This document shows, in pieces, positions 25,719 through 34,069 of a DNA stretch of 64,000 nt. The notes beneath the pieces are model-generated. The model did not search any database. It saw nothing but the letters and a program-made list of their open reading frames with translations, and had not been told where the DNA came from. The position numbers were made by a program, and so were the translations under genes. The stretch's first letter is position 1. Every line of letters starts with the position of its first letter. The stretch covers positions 11,689 through 75,688 of the forward strand of contig JAGKWR010000009.1 of assembly GCA_021151765.1 (NCBI GenBank). The letters are read 5' to 3'. Origin of the DNA: Alphaproteobacteria bacterium. GTDB lineage: Bacteria; Pseudomonadota; Alphaproteobacteria; Rickettsiales; UBA1997.

Positions 25719-26693
25719 ATGCACAGCAAGCACATTATTTTCGCTCACTCCTTTGATCATAACGGTTTATCTAAAAAGTTAGACAACAACCTAGTTGCCA
25801 AAGAGTTAGAAAATGATGGCTTGTGTTGGGTTCATCTCGATGCTTCGAGTAAACAAACAAGAAATTGGTTAGAAAAAGAGGTTATCTATCTTGATCATTT
25901 GATCGTTGATGCATTACTAGCTGAAGAGGCGCGCCCCAGAATTGTTGAATTTGATAAGGGAATTTTAATTATTTTGCGTGCTGTCAATTTTAATAAAGGT
26001 TCAAACCCAGAAGATATGGTATCAATTCGTATTTGGATTGATAGCTGCCGTATTATAACCATTCAGCGTCGTAATGTTAAGTCAGCCTTTACTATTTCTG
26101 AAAATATTAATTCCGGTAAGTTAATTAAAAATTCAGGCGAACTTCTGTACAATTTGCTTTATGAAACCTTGTCTGATATCTCAACTTTCATTTATGGAGT
26201 TAGTGAGTCTTTGGATTCCTTAGAGCAAAAAGTCACTAGCACTCATGATATGATTTTTCGTGAACAAGTTATTAAAGCTAGAAGTCAATCAGCAGTATTA
26301 AAACGTCATTTAATTCCTCAAAGAGAAGTAATCCGTAAACTTCAAACTGTCGAACATTCTTTCATCAATGAATGGGCGCGCCGACATTTCCAAGAAAATT
26401 ACGAAAATATTGCCGGAATGATCGAAGAAGCTGAAGAGGCTAAAGATAGATCACAAATTCTTCACGATGAACTTTCCAACGCTTTAAGCGAAAAGTTAAA
26501 CCGTAGTATGTATAAGTTATCTATCATAACATCGATTTTCATGCCTCTAACTTTTGTCACAGGAATTTTTGGTATGAATATTGGCGGTGTTCCTGGAATT
26601 GGTAATTCAGAAGCTTTCAATTTTTGTATGTTTGGGATGTTGCTTATATTTTTGCTACAAATGCTATTTTTTAAACGCGGTAAGTGGTTCTAG
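25719..26693 (+). CDS. zntB: CorA-superfamily transporter, ZntB-like
   Basis: The 324-residue protein has a large soluble N-terminal domain and two C-terminal membrane helices joined by the signature loop GMNIGGVPG. GMN is the CorA motif and the IGGVPG continuation is typical of the ZntB branch, which moves Zn2+ with protons. The basic C-terminal end (FFKRGKWF) is also ZntB-like. It starts 2 bases after the DUF3833 stop. Substrate (Zn2+ against Mg2+) cannot be settled by sequence; a separate MgtE at 55309 makes Mg2+ uptake less likely to be its main job. Confidence 0.85.
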   Translation: MHSKHIIFAHSFDHNGLSKKLDNNLVAKELENDGLCWVHLDASSKQTRNWLEKEVIYLDHLIVDALLAEEARPRIVEFDKGILIILRAVNFNKGSNPEDMVSIRIWIDSCRIITIQRRNVKSAFTISENINSGKLIKNSGELLYNLLYETLSDISTFIYGVSESLDSLEQKVTSTHDMIFREQVIKARSQSAVLKRHLIPQREVIRKLQTVEHSFINEWARRHFQENYENIAGMIEEAEEAKDRSQILHDELSNALSEKLNRSMYKLSIITSIFMPLTFVTGIFGMNIGGVPGIGNSEAFNFCMFGMLLIFLLQMLFFKRGKWF

Positions 26694-26695
26694 CA

Positions 26696-27160
26696 ATGCG
26701 TAAAATATTGTTCGTTTGTACAGGAAATATTTGCCGTTCACCAACAGCTCACGCTGTTGCCCTTAATAAAGTTAAATTGGCTGGATTGGAAAATGATTTT
26801 TTATTTGATTCAGCCGGCACAGAAAGTTTTCATCAAGGCGAGAAGCCAGATCCAAGAACAATGGAAGTTGGAGAAGAAAGAGGAATCTCATTCGCAGGGA
26901 TTTATTCTCGTAAAATTATAGCTCAAGATTTTGCAAATTTTGATTTGATAATGTGTATGGATCGTAGTCATCAAAAGAGACTATTGCAAATTTCAGATCC
27001 GAAATATCACTCAAAAATTCATCTTTTTCTAAAATTTTGTAATGCAAATAATCCATGGCAAGATGAAGTCATAGATCCTTACTACAAAGGTAATCAAGCA
27101 TTTGAGATGGTCTATGATGTTATTGAAAATGCCATCGAAAATCTAATTCAAATGAAGTAG
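26696..27160 (+). CDS. Low-molecular-weight protein-tyrosine phosphatase
   Basis: The start at 26696 (MRKILFVCTGN) leaves a 2-base gap after the transporter gene and gives 154 residues. The catalytic P-loop is Cys8-x5-Arg14-Ser (CTGNICRSP). The general-acid Asp is in VIDPYYKG near the C-terminus. In proteobacteria this family acts on tyrosine kinases of exopolysaccharide systems or is a stand-alone phosphatase; arsenate reductases share the fold but differ in the loop. No tyrosine kinase gene is nearby. Confidence 0.9.
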   Translation: MRKILFVCTGNICRSPTAHAVALNKVKLAGLENDFLFDSAGTESFHQGEKPDPRTMEVGEERGISFAGIYSRKIIAQDFANFDLIMCMDRSHQKRLLQISDPKYHSKIHLFLKFCNANNPWQDEVIDPYYKGNQAFEMVYDVIENAIENLIQMK

Positions 27161-27179
27161 AATTTGGCAATATAAACCA

Positions 27180-29678
27180 ATGCAAAACACCAAAATTACC
27201 CAAATTTTTCTTGTTATACTATTTTTATTCCTAGGCTCATGTGGTGGCGGCGGTGGCGGAGGAGGTGGAAATAGTTCTCCTACCACATCTAATACAACTA
27301 ATAATTCTGAAAGTTGGATTAGTTCAGTTTCAACTTCTGAAGTGAATTCTTATCGTACTACAGAATACAATGTTCAATGGGGTTTAGAAGAAATCAATGC
27401 TGCGGAAGCCTATGCTTTACTGGAAGCTAACTCAAAAACTATTGCTGGAAGCGGTGTTACCATATCTATTATTGATAGTGGCGTACAAAGCACTCATGTT
27501 GAAATCGCTAATAACTATGATTCATCAGGAAGTTATGATTATGTAAATAGTGATTCTGATCCATCTGATGATAATGGTCATGGAACTCATGTAGCAAGTA
27601 TCGCTGCTGGTGCTAAAGATGGATCAGGAATGCATGGTGTTGCTTATGAATCTACAATCATTTCACAAAAAGTCCTAAATGCTTCGGGTTCTGGAAATAC
27701 AACTAATGTTGCAAATGGGATCACTAATTCGGTGAGACAAGGAGCTGATATTATTAATATGAGTTTGGGAAGTTCATCTGCTAGTACTACAATTTATAAT
27801 GCTTTGCTTAATGCTAAAAATAGTGGAGCTTTGGTTATTGCTGCAACTGGTAATGATGGAAATTCTCAGCCAGATTATCCTGCTTATTATGCTTCGAATT
27901 CTGCTTTGGCTGGTTATGTTCTAGCAGTTGGTGCTATTGGTTATGATGGAACTTTAGCCAGCTACAGCAATTATTGTGGTGATGCCAAAAGCTACTGTTT
28001 AGTTGCACCGGGTGGCTCAAATGACGGTAATTCAGCTCATGGTATTTATGCTGCTTTGCCGATTGGTTCGACAATTGATCTTAATTCTGCATACGGTTGC
28101 AATAGTTCTGGTTATTGTTCATTAAGTGGAACTTCTATGGCAACTCCGACTGTTGCAGGTGCAGCTGCGGTGATTAAAGGTGCTTGGTCATTTTTAAGCG
28201 CGCCGCAAATTTCTAGTATTTTATTAACCTCGGCAAATCGCAGCTTCAGTGGGTATGATGAAAATAAATACGGACAAGGAATTTTAGATTTATACGCAGC
28301 TGTTCAGGCACAAGGTCAAAATACTTTGGGCTATGGGTCGTCGGTAGTTTCAAACGCTGGTTATGATGTGCGTGATTCTGCAATAACTAGTGACGCAATT
28401 TTTGGCGATGCTTTTTCGACCAGAGTCGCACCACAACTATCAGAGGCAATATTTTATGATGATTATGGTCGTGATTACCAAGCTAATTTAGGAAATAAAA
28501 TTACCGCACGTTCTAATAACATAGCCGCCAGTTTCAATGCGATCGCTTTTAATAATTATAAAAACCAAATTATACCGTTAAATTTTGGCAATAAAAGTGC
28601 GACGCAGCTTAACTTGCAGATACGTTCTTATTCAAATCAAGCAGCTTTAAATCAATTAGGTTTGAAATATGCGACTATTGATCATAGCCAAGAAGATAAG
28701 ACTTTGTCAGCTAGCAGTGGTTTTTCTTTTTCACAAAATTTTGACCAAACTTTTATTAGTAACTCAAATATTTTGTCAGATTTTAAGTTTGGTTTCTCAT
28801 TTAACCGTGATGAAGTCAGCAAAATGATGAACAGTAAGTTCAACAATTTAGGATTTATCTCCGTAAATAATTGGGCGTCTAATCCTTTTCAGTCATTTGT
28901 GATGAATTCTTATAATGCCGCTAATGTTTATTCGCCGATTCAGCGTAATTATAATCAAATATTTTTGGCGACTAAATTTTTCGATGAAAAATTTGCCATC
29001 AACTTTTCGCAACAAAATGCTTATGATAGCACATCAATATTTGCTGTGAAGTCTGTGCAGAATAGCTTAAATGATTTTAATTTTTCGTACGTTCCAAATT
29101 CATCATCTCATTTCTCAGTTTCTTTCGGTAACTTAAACGAATTTCAAAATAATATTTTAAACTCGAAAGCTGTTGGTGCTTTTTCTGCGGCTGGTAACTC
29201 TAAAACTTCTTATTGGAAATTATCTTTAAGCCAAAAGTTGTTTGCTGATTTATCGATGATTACCAGTTATGCAGAAGGAAAAACAACGGTGCAGGGTAAT
29301 AATTTGGGAATATTTCGTGATTATAGCGACATTCTTAGCCGAAGTACGTCAATTGGTTTGGTTGATGAAAATTTCTTAAGTGGTAAATTTGGTTTGATTT
29401 ATTCTCAGCCAATGCGTGTTTATAGAGGCAGTGCAGTAATAAACATTCCAGTTGCTCGTGATGAAAATGGCAATATTTCACGTTATTCGACTACTGTTTC
29501 TTTAAAACCAAAAGGTCGAGAGCAAGATATAGAAATTTTTTATGCTAAAAATTTGCAGTTTATAAACTTCATAGAGTCGGCTCTAAAGTTTAATTTTATT
29601 GTGCAACTGCAACCATCGAATATCAAAAATGCAGATAATGCTTACCTAGGAATGGTTAATTGGAACGGTAAATTTTAG
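27180..29678 (+). CDS. Subtilisin-type (S8) autotransporter serine protease, predicted lipoprotein
   Basis: The 832-residue protein begins with a signal peptide ending LFLGSC21, a lipobox followed by nine glycines and an Asn/Ser/Thr linker. The S8 protease domain (about residues 60-380) holds the catalytic triad Asp99 (IIDSGV), His134 (NGHGTHVA) and Ser319 (GTSMATP). From about residue 400 the sequence turns into alternating polar and aromatic strands and ends in Phe (NWNGKF), as expected for an outer-membrane beta-barrel. This is the layout of subtilase autotransporters with an N-terminal lipid anchor. Its 3' end overlaps mrpG by 23 bases on the opposite strand. Confidence 0.88.
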   Translation: MQNTKITQIFLVILFLFLGSCGGGGGGGGGNSSPTTSNTTNNSESWISSVSTSEVNSYRTTEYNVQWGLEEINAAEAYALLEANSKTIAGSGVTISIIDSGVQSTHVEIANNYDSSGSYDYVNSDSDPSDDNGHGTHVASIAAGAKDGSGMHGVAYESTIISQKVLNASGSGNTTNVANGITNSVRQGADIINMSLGSSSASTTIYNALLNAKNSGALVIAATGNDGNSQPDYPAYYASNSALAGYVLAVGAIGYDGTLASYSNYCGDAKSYCLVAPGGSNDGNSAHGIYAALPIGSTIDLNSAYGCNSSGYCSLSGTSMATPTVAGAAAVIKGAWSFLSAPQISSILLTSANRSFSGYDENKYGQGILDLYAAVQAQGQNTLGYGSSVVSNAGYDVRDSAITSDAIFGDAFSTRVAPQLSEAIFYDDYGRDYQANLGNKITARSNNIAASFNAIAFNNYKNQIIPLNFGNKSATQLNLQIRSYSNQAALNQLGLKYATIDHSQEDKTLSASSGFSFSQNFDQTFISNSNILSDFKFGFSFNRDEVSKMMNSKFNNLGFISVNNWASNPFQSFVMNSYNAANVYSPIQRNYNQIFLATKFFDEKFAINFSQQNAYDSTSIFAVKSVQNSLNDFNFSYVPNSSSHFSVSFGNLNEFQNNILNSKAVGAFSAAGNSKTSYWKLSLSQKLFADLSMITSYAEGKTTVQGNNLGIFRDYSDILSRSTSIGLVDENFLSGKFGLIYSQPMRVYRGSAVINIPVARDENGNISRYSTTVSLKPKGREQDIEIFYAKNLQFINFIESALKFNFIVQLQPSNIKNADNAYLGMVNWNGKF

Positions 29679-29964
29679 CTTTAGGATCAATATTGTTTAG
29701 CAATGCACGTTTGACAATTGCGTGGCATAGCAAATTTACGATCACTAAATTTACAAAAATAAGGGCAATAATTTTGGCAAAGGAAACCCAAGAAAATTTA
29801 TCCAACCCAATTGCCAGCAGTATTAATGGAATAAAATAGCAATTTGCGATCATCACAATATGCGACATGGTAAAGAGATCGCGTGCTTTCTTGAAAGCTA
29901 GGCTGGAAATTATCAATAAGACACTTCCAATGCAGCCAATTACTAAAGCAAAATAATGTAACAT
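29656..29964 (-). CDS. mrpG: MrpG/MnhG-like cation antiporter subunit
   Basis: The 102-residue protein has three membrane helices. The pattern follows MnhG: a first helix (VIGCIGSVLLIISSLAF), the RDLFTMSH loop where MnhG has a D-x-x-x-R-x-H type motif, and the last helix ending LLCHAIVKRAL. MrpG is a small subunit of the multi-subunit Na+/H+ antiporter. It shares one base with mrpF (TGATG) and is likely co-translated. The large subunits A-E are not in the window; in Rickettsia the subunits are also scattered. Its last codons lie inside the 3' end of the protease gene on the other strand. Confidence 0.7.
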   Translation of the reverse strand: MLHYFALVIGCIGSVLLIISSLAFKKARDLFTMSHIVMIANCYFIPLILLAIGLDKFSWVSFAKIIALIFVNLVIVNLLCHAIVKRALLNNIDPKAKIYRSN

Positions 29965-30224
29965 CAGATTTTCTTTTTGTTATAAAGTAAAAACAGAACA
30001 GTGACTAATTTTAGTAAAAAAAGAATGATAGCGATGTCGAGTATTTCATCAAAATTTGCTACTGAATTAGCTAAAATCAAGATGATGATATTAGTTAAAA
30101 TAAAGTAGAAGCTTATGATTTTTTCGTAAGCATTTGAAGCCTGTAAGAATTTAAATCCGATAAAAGAGACGGCGATCACAATTAAAAACGATACTATCTC
30201 TGTGACTAAAATTACTTCCTGCAT
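29964..30224 (-). CDS. mrpF: MrpF/MnhF-like cation antiporter subunit
   Basis: The 86-residue protein has three membrane helices with the MnhF-type layout: helix 1, then NAYEKIISFYFILTNIIIL in place of the usual DR-(I/V)-x-A-LD region, then LDIAIILFLLKLVTVLFLL. Similarity is modest; pairing with mrpG is the stronger evidence. Its ATG shares one base with the PBP1A stop (TAATG), so it is coupled to cell-wall genes instead of other mrp genes. Confidence 0.65.
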   Translation of the reverse strand: MQEVILVTEIVSFLIVIAVSFIGFKFLQASNAYEKIISFYFILTNIIILILANSVANFDEILDIAIILFLLKLVTVLFLLYNKKKI

Positions 30225-32659
30225 TAGTAAATTCCACTTGGAGAGCTTTCTGATTCTTTATCGCCAAAACCTTCATCTTCTTTGGAATCAGAAGATGAAT
30301 CAGAATTGTCTAGCGAATCATCAATTTTGAATGCTTCAAAAAATACACGATCTTTTGGAGTAGAAGATGAAGGGAATTTTCCAGTCGCACGATCAACTTT
30401 AACAAACTTAACGGAACTAGGAACGCGGAAAGGTGTTGAAGGAGTATCTTTCAGTGCTTGTTTCATGAAATCGATGAAAACTGGCAAAGCGACAGAAGAA
30501 CCGGTTTCATTGGAACCCAAGCTTTTTGGTGTATCAAAACCAACGTAAACTCCCGCAACTAAATCTGGTGAAAACCCAACAAACCATGAATCGTAAGAAC
30601 TATTAGTTGTACCAGTTTTACCAGCAATAATTTTGCCAATCGCTTTAGCACGAGCTGCGGTTCCTCTTTCAACAACACCTTGTAGCATAGAAGTAATTTG
30701 GTAAGCAGTTGCAGAGTCAGTAACTTGTTCTTTCGAGTCATCAAGGAATGGAATTGTTACCGAATTAATGTCTTTTTCGATATTGCCGTTGGCGTCAGAA
30801 ATCATGCAATATTCACATTTTCTTTTGTCGCGACGATAAATGGTTACGCCGTTACGATCTTGAATTTTTTCAATCATTGATGGAGTAACTTTCTTGCCAC
30901 CATTTGCCATCATTGAGTAAGCAGTAACCAAACGTACCAAGCTGGTTTCGGTTGAACCTAAAACAAGAGAGTAAATTTTTTGAGGATCATCGTTAACACC
31001 AAATCGTTTAACAACATCGACCACTTTGTCTAAACCAATTTGGTCAGCCATGCGAACTGTTGTAACGTTGCGTGATTGCTCTAATCCAGTACGTAAGGTG
31101 TTAGGTCCATAAAATTCACCGGAATAGTTAGTTGGGCGATATGGCGGTAATCCAAAACCTTGGTTTAGGGTTATTTCTTCATCCATAATCACAGTTGCTG
31201 GAGTCATGCCATTTTCGAGTGCGGCAATGTAGCCAAAAGGTTTCATTGTAGAACCAGGTTGACGCATTGCTTGAGTTGCGCGGTTAAATTGATTAGCTGC
31301 GTCAACATAACCACCAGTCATTGCTAAAACACGACCGGTGTGAGGATCCATAGCTAAAAAGGCACCGTTAACTTCCGGAATTTGGCGTAATAAATAACCA
31401 TCACCTTTGCCAGTCTTTTCAACCAAAATAACATCGCCGATTGTCAGAACATCATCAACTTTTTTGATAACAGGGCCCAAAGAGTCGATACTTAAATGTT
31501 TGCGGGCCCATTTCATTGTTGAAATGTTAATGGTTCCGAGTTCGCCATTTTCAACGCCAATAGTTGCATTGTCTTTTGCAACCGAGATAACCACAGCGCG
31601 TCGCCAAGAATCTTTGTAGATTTTTTTGACATTGAATTTTTGTAGCTCTTCTTGCCATTTGCCTGTGGAATCTATTTTACCAAGAGCTCCACGGTAGCCA
31701 TGTTTCTGGTCGTAATCTTCGATACCAGCTTCAAATGCTTTGACAGCAATTCTTTGTAAATTGGTGTCCAAAGTTGTGCGAACTACGATACCATTTTCAA
31801 AAACGTCGTCTGATCCGTAAAGTTCTGTAAGTTCTTTTTTGACGCTATCAGAGAAAAATTCAGCTTTTACAAAAGATTCAGAATCAGGCTGTTTAATAAC
31901 GATTGGTTTTTCAATAGCAGCTTCTCCTTCAGCTTGTGTAATAAAGCCTTCTTCGATCATTCTTCCAATGACCCAATCACGGCGCGCTTTAGCTTTTTCA
32001 ATATTTTTGCGTGGATCAAGTTTCGACGGAGCCTTTGGTAAAGTTGCAAGTAAAGCATCTTCTTCGATCGAAAGCTCTTCAATTGACTTATTGAAATAAA
32101 CTTGCGCTGCTGCTGCAACGCCATAAGCGCCTGATCCGAGATAAATTTGGTTTAGATAAAGCTCGAGAATTTGTTCTTTAGTAAAAGTTTGGCTAATACG
32201 AAAAGCCAGGATCGCTTCTTTGACTTTTCTTTGCAGAGTTCTTTCACGTGATAAAAGTAGGTTCTTTACAACTTGTTGAGTGATAGTTGAAGCACCGCCG
32301 ACTGATTCATCACCACGTAAAAGTGACAAACCATTTTTAATTGAAGTACGAAAAATAGCGAAAGGGTCAATACCAGAGTGTTTATAAAAATTAGAATCTT
32401 CTGCCGCCAAAAAAGCATTAATCAAATGTTTTGGAATAATGTCGATTGGGGCGAAAACGCGTTTTTCTTTGGAATATTCACTAAGAAGAGAACCGTCAGC
32501 AGCGTAAAGACGAGTTGTGATTGGAGGAGTATAGTTTTTCAGCTGTTCGTAATCAGGAAGATTTTCGCTATATTTTTTGAAGATATAAAATCCGAAAGCA
32601 CTGCAAATTAGCATCAAAAGCAAAAAGGCGGCACCAAGTGTTCTGTAAGTATTATTCAT
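30224..32659 (-). CDS. mrcA: Penicillin-binding protein 1A (bifunctional)
   Basis: This class A PBP polymerises and cross-links peptidoglycan. The start is placed at the ATG at 32659 (MNNTYRTLGAAF), giving 811 residues and an 8-base overlap with the amidase stop; the frame is open further upstream, inside the amidase gene. One membrane helix lies near residues 8-27. The GT51 domain follows (AEDSNFYKHSG, GGASTITQQVVKN, LYLNQIYLG), then an OB-like insert, then the transpeptidase with Ser in GSTMKP, SRN and GKTGTT. The C-terminus is Ser/Asp/Glu-rich and probably disordered. Confidence 0.95.
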   Translation of the reverse strand: MNNTYRTLGAAFLLLMLICSAFGFYIFKKYSENLPDYEQLKNYTPPITTRLYAADGSLLSEYSKEKRVFAPIDIIPKHLINAFLAAEDSNFYKHSGIDPFAIFRTSIKNGLSLLRGDESVGGASTITQQVVKNLLLSRERTLQRKVKEAILAFRISQTFTKEQILELYLNQIYLGSGAYGVAAAAQVYFNKSIEELSIEEDALLATLPKAPSKLDPRKNIEKAKARRDWVIGRMIEEGFITQAEGEAAIEKPIVIKQPDSESFVKAEFFSDSVKKELTELYGSDDVFENGIVVRTTLDTNLQRIAVKAFEAGIEDYDQKHGYRGALGKIDSTGKWQEELQKFNVKKIYKDSWRRAVVISVAKDNATIGVENGELGTINISTMKWARKHLSIDSLGPVIKKVDDVLTIGDVILVEKTGKGDGYLLRQIPEVNGAFLAMDPHTGRVLAMTGGYVDAANQFNRATQAMRQPGSTMKPFGYIAALENGMTPATVIMDEEITLNQGFGLPPYRPTNYSGEFYGPNTLRTGLEQSRNVTTVRMADQIGLDKVVDVVKRFGVNDDPQKIYSLVLGSTETSLVRLVTAYSMMANGGKKVTPSMIEKIQDRNGVTIYRRDKRKCEYCMISDANGNIEKDINSVTIPFLDDSKEQVTDSATAYQITSMLQGVVERGTAARAKAIGKIIAGKTGTTNSSYDSWFVGFSPDLVAGVYVGFDTPKSLGSNETGSSVALPVFIDFMKQALKDTPSTPFRVPSSVKFVKVDRATGKFPSSSTPKDRVFFEAFKIDDSLDNSDSSSDSKEDEGFGDKESESSPSGIY

Positions 32660-33866
32660 TTTTATTTTTCTTCGAAGCTTTTTTATTTTTATGGAAAAAT
32701 TCGTTAACAGCATCAGTCAAGCTGGCAACCATTTTCCTTTTGTAAATTAGATTGTTAAGTTGTTTTTCTTCTTCGCGATTCGATAAGTAACCAATTTCTA
32801 TTAAAACAGAAGTGATGTCTGGAGCTGTTAAAACAGCAAATCCGGCAAAGCGATGACTATTTTGCAAAACTTTAATTTCAGCTTCATCGACTTTTTTAAT
32901 TACAATATTAGCAAAACTGGAAGAACGATTCATCGAGTCGCGTTGCGATAAATCGATCAAAGTTTTCATGATATCAGGGCTGGCTCCAGAAAAATTAACG
33001 CCATTTATAATGTCGGCGCGATTTTCTTTTTGAGCCAATAATTCAGCTTGTTTGTCGGATGATTTTTCAGACAAAGTATAAATTGAGAAACCAGAAGTTT
33101 GTGAATTTTCAATTGAGTTGGCATGAAGAGAAATAAAAAGGTCAGCTTTTAGTTTCCGAGCTTTCTCGACTCTTTGACGTAGCGGAATAAAAAAATCAGA
33201 ATCGCGCGTTAAATGAACTTTATAGAATTTGGTGTTATCGAGCGATTTTTTAAGTTCTTTGGCGTAAGAAAGTGTGACGTTTTTTTCTTTAGTACGAGCG
33301 TAATCACCAATTGTTCCAGGATCTTTCCCACCGTGACCAGCATCAATTACAATTACTGGTTGTTTGATAGTTGTGATTAGATTTTGTGAAGATTTAGAGT
33401 TTTTTGAGTTTTCGTTAGCACTGATAAGCTGATAATGTGGTGCAGAGTTTTTAGAATTTGAGGATTCTGTTTCTGTAAGCTCAATTGATATTTTGGCGTA
33501 TTCTTGGTTTTTAACTTTTTTTACAGCGCTTTTAACAATTGATGTTTGTTGTTTTAAATCGAATACAACACGGGCTACACCTTCTTGGTTGCTGCTGCGG
33601 ATAGAAGATATGAAATCTGGTGTTTCAATTTTTAATGCTGATTTATCAATTTCAGCATTGGCTATATCAACAACTAATCGATCGGGATTATTCAGCAAAA
33701 AAGCACGATATTCGCTTTTTTTGGATATGATAATTTCAAGGCCATTTTGCGAGGTAAAGCTGATCTTTTGCACAGAAACTTTATCAGCATTTTGAGCATG
33801 AATATCGTTACTGACAAAAAGCCAACAAAAGGCAGCAGCAAAAAAAAGCCAACGCATTTTAAGCAT
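32652..33866 (-). CDS. amiC: N-acetylmuramoyl-L-alanine amidase (AmiC type)
   Basis: The 404-residue protein has a signal peptide (MLKMRWLFFAAAFCWLF, ending near IHAQ; a second ATG at 33857 is possible), an N-terminal AMIN domain (about 35-135) and a C-terminal Amidase_3 domain. The zinc and catalytic residues are in DAGHGGKDPG (His), TKEKN (Glu), SLHANS (His) and VLIEIGYLSN (Glu). It splits septal peptidoglycan between MurNAc and L-Ala in the periplasm. It overlaps mrcA, so synthesis and hydrolysis of wall are made from one message. The C-terminus is lysine-rich. Confidence 0.93.
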   Translation of the reverse strand: MLKMRWLFFAAAFCWLFVSNDIHAQNADKVSVQKISFTSQNGLEIIISKKSEYRAFLLNNPDRLVVDIANAEIDKSALKIETPDFISSIRSSNQEGVARVVFDLKQQTSIVKSAVKKVKNQEYAKISIELTETESSNSKNSAPHYQLISANENSKNSKSSQNLITTIKQPVIVIDAGHGGKDPGTIGDYARTKEKNVTLSYAKELKKSLDNTKFYKVHLTRDSDFFIPLRQRVEKARKLKADLFISLHANSIENSQTSGFSIYTLSEKSSDKQAELLAQKENRADIINGVNFSGASPDIMKTLIDLSQRDSMNRSSSFANIVIKKVDEAEIKVLQNSHRFAGFAVLTAPDITSVLIEIGYLSNREEEKQLNNLIYKRKMVASLTDAVNEFFHKNKKASKKNKNE

Positions 33867-34069
33867 TGATAAAATTGTAGTTGTTGGGAGTTAGCTAGAG
33901 AAAATTTGTGAAAACAATATGAACAAGTTTTATCAGTTGCAACTTTTGTTAAACAGGCAGATTTGATATTTCAAAACATTACTATTTACTTTGTTAGGCT
34001 GTACTTCATAAAAGCACGCTATAATTGGTTTGATGAACCTTTCTAATATAAATTTATTTATCGAAAAAA

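Noticed and set aside
33867..34069. glmS ribozyme or other riboswitch before glmS
   Set aside because: No matching core was recognised, and the ribozyme is known mainly from Gram-positive lineages; only a lone TATAAT was seen.
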